Below, one piece after another: positions 43,760 through 52,559 of a DNA stretch of 64,000 nucleotides. The stretch lies in NCBI GenBank assembly GCA_035999765.1, contig CP108521.1:2604001-2668000 (forward strand), written 5' to 3'. Within the stretch, counting starts at the first letter, position 1. Every line of letters begins with the position of its first letter. The notes under the pieces were generated by a model. It saw nothing but the letters and a program-made list of their open reading frames with translations. It was not told the origin of the DNA and searched no databases. This stretch comes from Streptomyces sp. NBC_01231 (GTDB lineage: Bacteria > Actinomycetota > Actinomycetes > Streptomycetales > Streptomycetaceae). The translations under genes were made by a program, and so were the position numbers.

Positions 43760-44899
43760 ATGGATCTCGCCTTCACGCAGGAAGAAGAGGCCTTCAGGGC
43801 CGAGGCCCGCACCTGGCTGAACGCCCATGTGCCGTCCACTCCCCTGCCCTCCCTGGAGACGGAGGAGGGCTTCGCCGCGCACCGCGCGTGGGAGGCCGAA
43901 CTCGCCGCGGACCGCTGGTCGGTGGTCGACTGGCCGGCGGTCTACGGCGGGCGGGACGCGGGCCTGGTCCGCTGGCTGCTCTTCGAGGAGGAGTACTACG
44001 CGGCGGGCGCGCCGGGCCGGGTCGGCCAGAACGGCGTCAGCCTGCTCGCGCCGACCCTCTTCGACCACGGCACCGAGGACCAACGCGCGCGCGTGCTGCC
44101 GCCCATGGCCACCGGCGAGGTGGTCTGGGCGCAGGCCTGGTCGGAGCCGGAGGCGGGGTCGGATCTGGCGTCGCTGCGGTCGAGAGCCGTCCGCACCGCC
44201 GGAGGCTGGCTGCTGTCCGGCCAGAAGACCTGGTCCTCGCGGGCTGCGTTCGCCGACCGCGCGTTCGGCCTGTTCCGCAGCGACCCGCAGCCGGCCAAGC
44301 CGCACCAGGGACTGACCTACGTGATGTTCGACCTGCGGGCGCCGGGCGTCACCGTCCGCCCCATCCGCCGCCTCGACGGCAGACCCGCCTTCGCCGAACT
44401 CTTCCTGGACGAGGTGTTCGTGCCCGACGAGGACGTGATCGGCGAACCCGGTCAGGGCTGGCGGGTGGCGATGTCCACGGCGGGCAACGAGCGCGGGCTC
44501 ACGCTGCGCTCCCCCGGCCGCTTCCTGGCGGGCGCCGGCCGGCTGTGCGCGCTGTGGCGGGCCCAGGGCAGCCCGGACGCCGTGCGGCATCGTGTGGCCG
44601 ACGCGCTGATCGGCGCCCGCGCCTACCAGCTCTTCACCTACGCGGCCGCCTCCCGACACCTCGACGGAGCGGTCCTCGGCCCGGAGTCCAGCCTGAACAA
44701 GGTGTTCTGGTCGGAGTACGACATCGCACTCACCGAGACGGCCCTCGACATCCTGGACGCGGCGGACGAGCCGGCCGACACAGAGTGGGCCGAGCGCTAT
44801 GTGTTCGCCCTGGCCGGCCCCATCTACGCGGGCACGAACGAGATCCAGCGCGACATCATCGCCGAACGCCTGCTGGGCCTGCCGAAGGGACGCCGGTGA
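43760..44899 (+). CDS. Acyl-CoA dehydrogenase, first of a coupled pair
   Basis: A 379-residue acyl-CoA dehydrogenase-fold flavoprotein: DLAFTQEEEAFRAEARTWL, EPEAGSDLASLRSRAVR, the FAD stretch GWLLSGQKTWSSRAAFADR and the C-terminal LAGPIYAGTNEIQRDIIAER. In medium-chain enzymes the catalytic Glu precedes GT in that last motif; here the residue is Ala (YAGT), so the base may sit elsewhere or in the partner. Its stop overlaps the next dehydrogenase start by 1 base, as in the heterotetrameric FadE pairs (such as IpdE1-IpdE2) used on steroid-CoA esters. Operator 2 lies 30 bp before the start. Confidence 0.85.
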   Translation: MDLAFTQEEEAFRAEARTWLNAHVPSTPLPSLETEEGFAAHRAWEAELAADRWSVVDWPAVYGGRDAGLVRWLLFEEEYYAAGAPGRVGQNGVSLLAPTLFDHGTEDQRARVLPPMATGEVVWAQAWSEPEAGSDLASLRSRAVRTAGGWLLSGQKTWSSRAAFADRAFGLFRSDPQPAKPHQGLTYVMFDLRAPGVTVRPIRRLDGRPAFAELFLDEVFVPDEDVIGEPGQGWRVAMSTAGNERGLTLRSPGRFLAGAGRLCALWRAQGSPDAVRHRVADALIGARAYQLFTYAAASRHLDGAVLGPESSLNKVFWSEYDIALTETALDILDAADEPADTEWAERYVFALAGPIYAGTNEIQRDIIAERLLGLPKGRR

Positions 44900-45924
44900 T
44901 GCGGTTCCTCCCGAGCACCGAACAACGTGCCTTCGCCGACTCCCTGACCGCCCTGCTGACGGCCGCCGACACCCCGTCCGTCGTACGGGACTGGAGTCGC
45001 GGCGACCAGACGGGCGGACGCGCGCTGTGGTCCCGTCTCACCGAGGCGGGCGTCTTCGCCCTGGCGGTCCCGGAGGGGTACGAGGGGATGGGGCCGCGGC
45101 CCGTCGAACTCGCCGTCGCCTTCGTGGAGTTGGGGCGGCACGCGGTGCCGGGGCCGTTGGTGGAGACGGTGACGGCGGCGACGCTGCTCGCGGCGCTGGA
45201 CGACCCGGGCCCGGCCGAACGCCTGCTGCCCGCGCTGGTCTCGGGCAAGTCGGCGGCCACGGTGGCCCGGGGCGGGTACGCGCTGGACGCGGACGCCGCG
45301 GACGTACGACTGAGGGTGTCGGGACCGGAGAGCGCGGCGGCACCGAACCGAGCGGCGGAGTCCGCCGCCGAGCTGCGTCTGGCCCCCGCGCCGGGCCTGC
45401 CGCGTCCCTCCCTCGACCCCGCCCGCCGGCTCTTCCCCCTCCCGCCCGGCGGGGAGCTCCTCGCCGCGGGCCCGCAGGTCACCGCGGCCATGGCGGACGC
45501 CCTGCGGATCGCCCGGCTCACCACGGCCGCCCAGGCCCTCGGCGTCGGCCTCGCGCTCCTCGACAGGACCGTCGCGTACGTCAGGCAGCGCACCCAGTTC
45601 GGTGTCCCCATAGGCTCGTTCCAGGCCGTCAAACACCAGTTGGCGGACGCCAAGATCGCCCTGGAGTTCGCGCGGCCCCTCGTCCTCGGTGCCGCGCTGA
45701 CCATGACCGGGCAGGACATCGCCGCCGCGAAGGTCACGGCGTGCGAGGCGGCGTACGCCACCGCCCGTACGGCTCTCCAACTGCACGGCGCGATCGGCTA
45801 CACCGCGGAGTACGACCTGTCGCTGTGGCTGACCAAGGCCCGCGCCCTGCGCACCGCCTGGGGAAGCCCCGACGAGTGCCGGGCCGCCGTCCTCGGCAAC
45901 GGCGACCGCCCTCAGTGGTGGTGA
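44899..45924 (+). CDS. Acyl-CoA dehydrogenase, second of a coupled pair
   Basis: A 341-residue, shorter acyl-CoA dehydrogenase-like subunit. It begins RFLPSTEQRAFADSLTALL and has the core TVAYVRQRTQFGVPIGSFQ, AVKHQLADAKIALEFARPL and LHGAIGYTAEYDLSLWL. A variable middle region (about residues 130-180) is Ala-rich with few of the usual FAD contacts, as in the smaller subunit of heteromeric FadE enzymes. ATG at 44899 overlaps the previous stop. The stop overlaps the convergent cytochrome b gene by 13 bases. Confidence 0.82.
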   Translation: MRFLPSTEQRAFADSLTALLTAADTPSVVRDWSRGDQTGGRALWSRLTEAGVFALAVPEGYEGMGPRPVELAVAFVELGRHAVPGPLVETVTAATLLAALDDPGPAERLLPALVSGKSAATVARGGYALDADAADVRLRVSGPESAAAPNRAAESAAELRLAPAPGLPRPSLDPARRLFPLPPGGELLAAGPQVTAAMADALRIARLTTAAQALGVGLALLDRTVAYVRQRTQFGVPIGSFQAVKHQLADAKIALEFARPLVLGAALTMTGQDIAAAKVTACEAAYATARTALQLHGAIGYTAEYDLSLWLTKARALRTAWGSPDECRAAVLGNGDRPQWW

Positions 45925-47570
45925 TCGCCGCTCGTGACCTCCCGGTACTCCTCCACCGTCGGCTTGTCGATCCGCGTCTCCGCACCGAACATCGCCCGCG
46001 CCAGCCGGGCCCGCACCCGCTGGGAGACCTTCACCTGCCGTCGTACCCCGCCCGCGTCCACGAGCGGACCGATCTCGTACGCCGGCTCCTGCTCGTGCTG
46101 GGTGAGGGTGAACAGCTGCCCCTGCGAGAGAGGTTCGTGGATCTCGACGTACTCGCCGTGCGGCAGCCGCTTGATGGTGCCGGTCTCCCTGCCGTGCAGC
46201 ACCTTGTCCCGGTCCCGGCGCTGCAGACCGAGACAGACGCGCTGGGTGACGACGTAGGCGAGCACCGGCACCACGAACACCGACACCCGTACGAACCAGG
46301 TGATCGCGTTGATGGACAGATGCAGATGGGTGGCCACGATGTCGTTGCCGCCGCCGATCAGCAGCACCGCGTACAGGCTCAGCCAGGCCACTCCCAGGCC
46401 GGTGCGCACGGGCACGTTGCGCGGCCGGTCCAGGATGTGGTGCTCGCGTCTGTCGCCGGTGACCCATGCCTCGATGAACGGGTACAGGCCGATGGCGAGC
46501 AGGATCAGCGGGAACAGGGAGAAGGGGATGAAGACGCCCAGTTGCAGGGTGTGGCCCCAGGCGTTGATCTCCCATCCCGGCATCACCCGGATCAGTCCCT
46601 CGGAGAAGCCCAGATACCAGTCGGGCTGGGCACCCGTGGTCACCAGGTCCGGGCGGTACGGCCCGAAGGCCCACACGGGGTTGACGCTGGCGACGCCGCC
46701 CATGATCGTCAGAACGCCGAAGACCAGGAAGAAGAAGCCGCCCGCCTTGGCCATGTAGACCGGCAGGAAGGGCATGCCGACCACCGACTTCTCGTTGCGG
46801 CCGGGCCCCGGGTACTGCGTGTGCTTGTGGTAGAAGACCAGGATCAGATGGGCGACCACCAGGCCCAGCATGATCCCCGGCAGCAGCAGCACATGGATCG
46901 GGAAGAACCTCGGAATGATGTCGTGCCCCGGGAACTCCCCGCCGAAGAGGAAGAAGGACAGATACGTTCCGACGATCGGGACGGACAGGATGGCGCCCTG
47001 CGCGAAGCGGACGCCGGTGCCGGACAGCAGGTCGTCGGGGAGCGAGTAGCCGGTCAGGCCGGTCAGGATGCCGAGGAACAGCAGCGTCCAGCCGAACATC
47101 CAGTTCAGCTCGCGGGGCTTGCGGAACGCGCCGGTGAAGAACACCCGCATCATGTGCACGAGCATGCCGGTGACGAAGACCAGCGCCGCCCAGTGGTGGA
47201 TCTGCCGGATCAGCAGCCCGCCGCGCACGTCGAAGCTGATGTCGAGCGTCGACTCGTACGCACGGGTCATGATGACGCCGTTGAGGGGCTCGTACGTGCC
47301 GTTGTAGACGACCTCGACACCGCTCGGTTCGAAGAACAGCGTGAGGTAGATCCCGGTGAGGATCAGGACGAGGAAGCTGTAGAGGCAGACCTCGCCGAGC
47401 ATGAAGGACCAGTGGTCCGGAAAGACCTTGCGCATGTTGGCCTTCGCCAACGCGTATAACCCGAGCCGTCCGTCGGCCCAGTCGGCGACTTTCTCCCCCT
47501 TGCCCGGAGCCTCCCCGCGCGCCGTGCCGGCCCGCCCCGCTCCCCCGTTCACCGATCGTGCGCCGTCCAT
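45912..47570 (-). CDS. Orphan cytochrome b (QcrB-like)
   Basis: A 552-residue integral membrane cytochrome b of the actinobacterial bc1-type complex. About eight hydrophobic helices are visible, with the heme-ligand helices LLIRQIHHWAALVFVTGMLV and PIHVLLLPGIMLGLVVAHLI, and the quinone-site region QPDWYLGFSEGLIRVMPGW. The C-terminal tail (from about residue 470) is long and charged: RDKVLHGRETGTIKRLPHGE, then EVTSGDHHH. The usual partners qcrC and qcrA are not beside it, so this is a stand-alone copy, probably a second paralogue. ATG at 47570 has GGGAGG upstream. It overlaps the convergent acyl-CoA dehydrogenase gene by 13 bp. Confidence 0.88.
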   Translation of the reverse strand: MDGARSVNGGAGRAGTARGEAPGKGEKVADWADGRLGLYALAKANMRKVFPDHWSFMLGEVCLYSFLVLILTGIYLTLFFEPSGVEVVYNGTYEPLNGVIMTRAYESTLDISFDVRGGLLIRQIHHWAALVFVTGMLVHMMRVFFTGAFRKPRELNWMFGWTLLFLGILTGLTGYSLPDDLLSGTGVRFAQGAILSVPIVGTYLSFFLFGGEFPGHDIIPRFFPIHVLLLPGIMLGLVVAHLILVFYHKHTQYPGPGRNEKSVVGMPFLPVYMAKAGGFFFLVFGVLTIMGGVASVNPVWAFGPYRPDLVTTGAQPDWYLGFSEGLIRVMPGWEINAWGHTLQLGVFIPFSLFPLILLAIGLYPFIEAWVTGDRREHHILDRPRNVPVRTGLGVAWLSLYAVLLIGGGNDIVATHLHLSINAITWFVRVSVFVVPVLAYVVTQRVCLGLQRRDRDKVLHGRETGTIKRLPHGEYVEIHEPLSQGQLFTLTQHEQEPAYEIGPLVDAGGVRRQVKVSQRVRARLARAMFGAETRIDKPTVEEYREVTSGDHHH

Positions 47571-47640
47571 CCTCGTCGCCTCCCCGTCGGATCAACCCCA
47601 GGGTTACACGACAGTACGGCCAAGCCAACGGGGCGGCCAG

Positions 47641-48366
47641 TCAGGTGGGCCGGACGATTCCCTGCTCCCGCGCCGCCCTCAGCCACTGCGGGAACTCGCC
47701 CAGGAGACGGTCGTACAACTCGGCGTCCGACATCCGCCGGGGGTCGGCTCCGGCGTGGAAGAACCCGGCGTTGTCGATGACCCTCCGGTCCGGCACCGCC
47801 AGGTCGTCGAGTCGGCGCAGGAAGTCGAACTGGCGGCTGCCCGGATCCCCGAAGCCGATGAACTGCCAGAACAGCGGCAGCCGTGCCGCCCGGCACACGT
47901 ACTGTTCGGCGGCGGACCTGCTGCTGGGCCCGCCGTCGGTCTGGAAGACCACGAACGCGGGGTCCTTCGAGCCGCTGTCCAGATGGTGGTCGATGACGGC
48001 GTCCATCGCCACGTGGTAGTTCGTCCGCCCCATGTGCCCGAGGCCGGCCGCCAGCCTCTCGACGCGCCCCAGGTGGTCGGCCAGGGAGATGTCCGCGACG
48101 ACGTCGATGTCCGTGGAGAAGAACACCACCGGCACGGTTCCGTCGTCGTCGAGGTGCGCCGACAGCCCCAGCACCCGCTCCGCGAGCGCCTGCACGCTGC
48201 CGTCCTTGTAGTAGCGCCGCATCGACCCGGAGTGGTCGACGACGAGATAGATAGCGGCCCGCAGTCCGTCCAGGCCGTGCCGCTCCAGTGCCGCTCCGGC
48301 GCTCTTGTACAGGCTGACCAACGCGGGCGCCGTCTCCGTCACCTTGCGCAGACTGATCGCGGACAT
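47641..48366 (-). CDS. VWA-domain protein (TerF/TerY-like)
   Basis: A 241-residue cytoplasmic protein made of one von Willebrand factor A domain. The MIDAS metal site is AIYLVVDHSGSMRRYY (DxSxS form), with Thr in GLGHMGRTNYHVAMDAV and the Asp of AFVVFQTDGGPSSR. The arrangement of LFWQFIGFGDPGSRQFDFLR is like the VWA part of tellurium-resistance TerF/TerY proteins. The ATG at 48366 was chosen because upstream residues are Arg/Val noise. No other ter gene is present here. It is divergent from the chitosanase gene with 70 bp between starts. Confidence 0.8.
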   Translation of the reverse strand: MSAISLRKVTETAPALVSLYKSAGAALERHGLDGLRAAIYLVVDHSGSMRRYYKDGSVQALAERVLGLSAHLDDDGTVPVVFFSTDIDVVADISLADHLGRVERLAAGLGHMGRTNYHVAMDAVIDHHLDSGSKDPAFVVFQTDGGPSSRSAAEQYVCRAARLPLFWQFIGFGDPGSRQFDFLRRLDDLAVPDRRVIDNAGFFHAGADPRRMSDAELYDRLLGEFPQWLRAAREQGIVRPT

Positions 48367-48436
48367 CGGAAGTCCCCCTCGCTCACCGAACCGTCCGCCG
48401 ACGCTACGGCACCGCGCGACCGTACGCTTGGGCACC

Positions 48437-49405
48437 ATGAAACGTGCCGGTCTGCTTCTGCTCGCCGCCGTGCCCCTCGTGGTCGCGGCGACGGTCTACG
48501 CCACGACGGCGACCCCCTGGGACGGGGGCGCCGGGGGCGACGGGGGCGACGGGGCGCGGGCGAGCACGAGGCCGACGACCGCTGCCCGTACCCCGGCCGT
48601 GGCCGCACCGACCGCCCGTACACCGGCCGTGGCCGCACCGGCCGTGGGTACGCCGACCGCCCGTAAGCCGGCCGCGCGTACGTCGGCCGCCCGGCCCGCG
48701 AGCCTGGCCGACCCCGGCAAGAAGGAACTGGCCCAGCGGTTGGTGGCCAGCGCGGAGAACTCCACCCTCGACTGGCGCGCCGCCTACGCCTACATCGAGG
48801 ACATCGGTGACGGACAGGGCTACACGGCCGGCCTCATCGGCTTCTGCACGGGCACCCACGATCTGCTCACCCTCGTGCAGACCTATACCGACAAGCACCC
48901 CGGCAACGGCCTCGCCCGCTACCTCCCCGCCCTGCGTGACGTCGACGGCACGGACTCCCACGACGGTCTGGACCCCGGCTTCACCGCGGCCTGGAAGGCG
49001 GAGGCCGCACGTCCCGCGTTCCGCAAGGCCCAGGACGCCGAACGCGACCGGGTCTTCTTCGACCCCGCGGTCCGCCGGGCCGAGCAGGACGGTCTGGGTG
49101 TCCTCGGCCAGTTCGTCTACTACGACGCGCTCGTCTACCACGGCCCGGGCAGCGACCCCACCAGCTTCGACGGCATCCGCGCCGCAGCCGTGCGCCGCGC
49201 GGCCACCCCCGCCCGGGGCGGCTCCGAGAAGGCCTACCTCGAGGCCTTCCTCGACGTCCGTCGCGCCGCCATGGACACCCTGCACCCCGGCACGGACACC
49301 AGCCGCGTCGACACCGAACAGCGCCGCTTCCTGGACGAGGGCAACCTTCAGCTCACCACCCCGCTGGAGTGGAAGGTGTACGGGCAGACGTACAGGGTGG
49401 CGTAG
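48437..49405 (+). CDS. csn: Secreted GH46 chitosanase
   Basis: A 322-residue exported chitosanase that cleaves glucosamine-rich polymers. The signal MKRAGLLLLAAVPLVVAATV may act as an anchor or be cleaved. Residues 30-90 are a low-complexity Ala/Pro/Thr/Arg linker with repeated ARTPAVAAPTAR, encoded by imperfect ~30-bp repeats. The catalytic domain starts at about 94: the acid Glu is Glu107 in ASAENSTLDW and the base Asp is Asp125 in IEDIGDGQGYTAG, the expected 18 residues apart. GFCTGTHDLL and GQFVYYDALVYHGPG are also family marks. It stands beside the putative amino-sugar polysaccharide genes, which is consistent with trimming or recycling of such a polymer. Confidence 0.93.
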   Translation: MKRAGLLLLAAVPLVVAATVYATTATPWDGGAGGDGGDGARASTRPTTAARTPAVAAPTARTPAVAAPAVGTPTARKPAARTSAARPASLADPGKKELAQRLVASAENSTLDWRAAYAYIEDIGDGQGYTAGLIGFCTGTHDLLTLVQTYTDKHPGNGLARYLPALRDVDGTDSHDGLDPGFTAAWKAEAARPAFRKAQDAERDRVFFDPAVRRAEQDGLGVLGQFVYYDALVYHGPGSDPTSFDGIRAAAVRRAATPARGGSEKAYLEAFLDVRRAAMDTLHPGTDTSRVDTEQRRFLDEGNLQLTTPLEWKVYGQTYRVA

Positions 49406-49424
49406 GCGCTGTAGCCCTGTCGGC

Positions 49425-50462
49425 CTAGGAGGCGCCCCACCTCTCCCGCAGCACCCGCTCCGCCGGCTTGCCGTGCGGTGTGTAGGCCAGCGCGGCCGGG
49501 GTCTCGCCGCTGTCCGGCCAGTCGTCCCACATCCACCAGCACACCCCGGCCCACCACGGGCGGTCGGTGAAGGTGTCCAGCAACGCCCGGTAGGCGGCGG
49601 CCTGTTCGGCGTCGCCGGTGCGACTGCTGATGTCCCAGGCGTACGGCGCGGTGGTGGAGCCGTGCTGGCTGACGTATCCCGCCTCGGTGAACAGGATGCG
49701 CCGGTCGTGGCGTCGGGAGAACGCGGCCAGTTCCTCGCTGATCGGTTTCCAGGCGCGGCGCAGCCGTGCGGTGTCGTCGGTGGGTCTGCCGGACAGTGGC
49801 CAGTAGGCGTCGATGCCGATGAGGTCGAGCTCCTTCCAGAAGCCGATCCTCGTGTACTCGTCGTAGTTGGCCGCGTAGGTCAGAGGGCCGTCGTAGTGCC
49901 GGCGGACGGTGTCGACGACCCGGGTCCACGCCTCGCGATCGCCGGAGACCCCGGCGAGTTCGGTGCCCACCGCGAACTGCTCGGCGCCCGTGTCGGCGGC
50001 GAGGTCGGCGTAGTGGGTGATGAAGCGGCGGTAGGAGGTGAACCAGGCGGCGCGGGCACGGGGGCGGATCCCGGCGCGGTCGCCGTCGCCGGGCAGGTCC
50101 ACGTGCGGCTTGATCATCACCTTGAGGCCGGCCGTGTGGGCACGGCGCACGATCCTCCTCAGGCTCGCGTCGCTCGCGGTCTCCTCTGTGGGACGCATTA
50201 AGGAGTCGGTGCGCTGGTGCTGGTACCAGGTCGGGGTGAGGGTGACCCAGCGTGCCCCGGTCGCCCTGATGTCCCGCAGATACCGGCCGGCGGCGGGGCT
50301 GTCGTAGTCGGTGCGGTACCAGGAGGGCAGGGTGATGCCCCGCATGGTCCCCGTCGGCTCCTTCCCGCGGGAGGAGCCAGTGGCTGTGCACCCTCCGGCG
50401 GCGAGGAGGACCGCCACCGCGGCAGCGGCGACGGTCCTCCTCCGCGCGACCGGTGCTCTCAC
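49425..50462 (-). CDS. Lipoprotein TIM-barrel glycoside hydrolase (GH113-like)
   Basis: A 345-residue exported protein. Start GTG at 50462 overlaps the upstream gene's stop as GTGA. The signal RRRTVAAAAVAVLLAAGG ends in a lipobox-like AGGC, so it is probably a lipoprotein. The barrel has MRGITLPSWYRTDYDSPAA, VTLTPTWYQHQRTDS, GLKVMIKPHVDLP, AVGTELAGVSGDREAW with a likely acid/base Glu, DLIGIDAYWPLS, and ILFTEAGYVSQHGS with a likely nucleophile Glu, and ends WAGVCWWMWDDWPDSG. This resembles GH113 and related hydrolases of beta-linked sugars. It is coupled to a DUF2334 protein, a pairing like the hydrolase and deacetylase halves of PgaB or PelA. Confidence 0.8.
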   Translation of the reverse strand: MRAPVARRRTVAAAAVAVLLAAGGCTATGSSRGKEPTGTMRGITLPSWYRTDYDSPAAGRYLRDIRATGARWVTLTPTWYQHQRTDSLMRPTEETASDASLRRIVRRAHTAGLKVMIKPHVDLPGDGDRAGIRPRARAAWFTSYRRFITHYADLAADTGAEQFAVGTELAGVSGDREAWTRVVDTVRRHYDGPLTYAANYDEYTRIGFWKELDLIGIDAYWPLSGRPTDDTARLRRAWKPISEELAAFSRRHDRRILFTEAGYVSQHGSTTAPYAWDISSRTGDAEQAAAYRALLDTFTDRPWWAGVCWWMWDDWPDSGETPAALAYTPHGKPAERVLRERWGAS

Positions 50463-52321
50463 AGGCTCGTCGGGCTGACGAAGGTGTAGCCCAGTGCCTT
50501 GATGCCGTCGATCGTGTCCTTGAGGGGCTGGGTCGGGTAGTACGGGTGGTAGAAGAAGCTGGCAACCCCGTCCCGGACGGCCAGGTTGGCCTTCGCCGAG
50601 GCGATCAGGTCGGCCGGCAGCCGCGCGGGGTGGTTGTTGTAGGCCTCCGGCTCGTAGTTGCCGATGTTCTCGGGCAGCACCTTCGTGCCGTACACGTCCT
50701 TCACCACGTACGGGAAGAACTGGCCGATGAAGGAGTTGGGCCCGGCGGAGTTGCCGCTGAGGGTTCCGGAGAAGTACAGCGAACGCTCCAGGCGGGCCGA
50801 GAACTTGGAGCTGAACACCTTGTAGTCGGCGGCCGAGCCGGCGTAGTGCGGAGTGGTCCACAGCGTCGGCTTCGGCAGCCCCGCGGCGGTGAACGCGGCC
50901 AGCGCGCTGGTCACCCGGTTCTGGGCCCAGAGGGTGGAGTCCTCGGCGACGGGGCCGTCGTAGACGACGTTGTCCGAGGCATCGACGTGGGCCCGGTAGA
51001 ACTCGAAGTCGTCGCCGGTGACGCCGTCGTACGGGTTGGAGACGTTGCTGTACTGGTGCGTGTAGCCGTGGTCCATGAGGACCGCGCCCCTGGCCAGCAT
51101 GTACTTGAGAGCGCTGACGACCTGCGGCCGCTGGGCGAGAGTGATCGTCTGCGCGACGCCGTTGTTGTAGGTGCCCTTCGGGTCCTTGTAAACCGGGATC
51201 ACGTTGATGCCGTACGAGATCTTCTGTGAGTACAGGTAGTCGGCCATCCTCCGCAGATCGGCGGGATCCGAGTCCGGGCTGATGTCCTCCAGGCGCAGGA
51301 GTGCGCGGTGCCGTTCGGCGGTGGCCGGAGCGAGGGCGTCGAAGAGGAGGTCCTCCAGGACGATGATCCGGTCGCTCTCGGAGACGTAGGCGAAGGGGAT
51401 TTCCCCCAGGTAGGTCAGGTTGGACGACCGGATCGCCCATCCGAAGGTGTGCCCGTTGGAGGTGTCGAGTCCCTCCGCGAGCCGGGTGACGGCGGGGTAG
51501 CCGGAGCCGGTGAGGACGTTGGGGCGCAGCACGCCGCCGTCCTGGCCCGCCGGGATCTTCCGGGTGAGTGCTTGGTTTTTGTACGTCACTTGCGTCACGG
51601 CGCCGATCGAACCGCCGTCCTCGTAGTACGACGTCGTCGGGTCCCAGCCGTACTTTTGTGTGAACTGGGCTACGCCAACCGCGTTCGCCATGTTCCAGAT
51701 GTTGGCGCCCATCCAGATCACGGGCGTGGTCGTGGTGGACACGTCCTGGTAGAAGGCGGCCGGGATCGCGTCCGGGACGTCACAGCAGTAGTAGGTCGAA
51801 CCGATGTAGATCACGGCTGAGTACGAACCGGCCATGCCGGCGGTGTACTGCTGGACGGGTTTGGCCGTCACGCTGCCGAAGTGGCCCGCGAGATTGGCCA
51901 CGCCCATGGCGTACAACTCGCCCAACTGCCCGTACGGGCCCGCCGTGTCGTAGAGCACGAGCGCGGTCGGGGCGGCCGCGGCGGCGCCGACGGCCTGCGT
52001 CAGGGACGCCTGCCGGGTCACGGCCGTCGCGGTGCCGGTCCGATAGACGGCCGAGGTCGACAGGGTGGTCCGGGACGTCTTGCGACGCGGCTTGTCGTGG
52101 CGTGTCCGGTCGGCCTTGAGTTGCGCCTGCGCCCAGCCCTTGAGGTCGATCCGGCTCAGTCCGGACTTCCCGGCGACGGCATCGTGTCCGTGCCGGTGCC
52201 CCCTTGGACCGGCCTGCGCTCCCGTGGCCAGGAAAGTGCCGCTGACCACGGCGACGACGAGCAGGAAGACGAGGTAGAGCTTGGGAATTCTCTGTCTGCG
52301 GCCATGAAGCACTGATTTCAT
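50459..52321 (-). CDS. Secreted DUF2334 polysaccharide-deacetylase-like protein
   Basis: A 620-residue exported protein. ATG at 52321 has GGGGGGAG upstream and opens MKSVLHGRRQRIPKLYLVFL, a basic region and hydrophobic signal. Residues about 115-330 form a Rossmann or GATase-like domain (LVLYDTAGPYGQLGELYAMG, VIYIGSTYYCCDVP). From about 345 comes DUF2334, a NodB-fold domain: ALLRLEDISPDSDP with the metal Asp and MDHGYTHQYSN with the metal His pair. The end FFYHPYYPTQPLK may supply another His. Deacetylation of an N-acetyl amino sugar polymer is the likely role. The stop overlaps the hydrolase start by 4 bases. It is divergent from the GT2 operon. Confidence 0.82.
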   Translation of the reverse strand: MKSVLHGRRQRIPKLYLVFLLVVAVVSGTFLATGAQAGPRGHRHGHDAVAGKSGLSRIDLKGWAQAQLKADRTRHDKPRRKTSRTTLSTSAVYRTGTATAVTRQASLTQAVGAAAAAPTALVLYDTAGPYGQLGELYAMGVANLAGHFGSVTAKPVQQYTAGMAGSYSAVIYIGSTYYCCDVPDAIPAAFYQDVSTTTTPVIWMGANIWNMANAVGVAQFTQKYGWDPTTSYYEDGGSIGAVTQVTYKNQALTRKIPAGQDGGVLRPNVLTGSGYPAVTRLAEGLDTSNGHTFGWAIRSSNLTYLGEIPFAYVSESDRIIVLEDLLFDALAPATAERHRALLRLEDISPDSDPADLRRMADYLYSQKISYGINVIPVYKDPKGTYNNGVAQTITLAQRPQVVSALKYMLARGAVLMDHGYTHQYSNVSNPYDGVTGDDFEFYRAHVDASDNVVYDGPVAEDSTLWAQNRVTSALAAFTAAGLPKPTLWTTPHYAGSAADYKVFSSKFSARLERSLYFSGTLSGNSAGPNSFIGQFFPYVVKDVYGTKVLPENIGNYEPEAYNNHPARLPADLIASAKANLAVRDGVASFFYHPYYPTQPLKDTIDGIKALGYTFVSPTSL

Positions 52322-52335
52322 GATGACTCCCCCCA

Positions 52336-52356
52336 TTTTGCCAATCCTTGGCAAAA
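52336..52356. promoter_or_regulatory. 21-bp palindrome just before the DUF2334 start
   Basis: Arms TTTTGCCAA (52336-52344) and TTGGCAAAA (52348-52356) with a 3-base centre, 15 bases upstream of the DUF2334 ATG and next to its ribosome site. It could be a repressor operator or a leader hairpin. Confidence 0.6.
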
Positions 52357-52459
52357 ATTTTCCCCAACAGGAAGGCCCCTGATTCTTCTGACGGCCATGA
52401 AGGGTGTCAATGGGTCGAAGGGTGAATTCCCGGAGTGATACGAGACCCTACCGGAAGAT

Positions 52460-52471
52460 CTGACATGTCAG
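52460..52471. promoter_or_regulatory. 12-bp palindrome in the same divergent promoter region
   Basis: CTGACATGTCAG, a perfect 12-bp palindrome followed by GTTTTT, 89 bases before the start of the small membrane protein gene. A second operator candidate between the two divergent polysaccharide units. Confidence 0.5.
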
Positions 52472-52559
52472 GTTTTTCCATTCATCTTATGGATCGCCCT
52501 TGACGTCTGCTACGTTCACCTCCGCGCGGTGGGGACGCGCATTCGAATGTGGGGGGACC

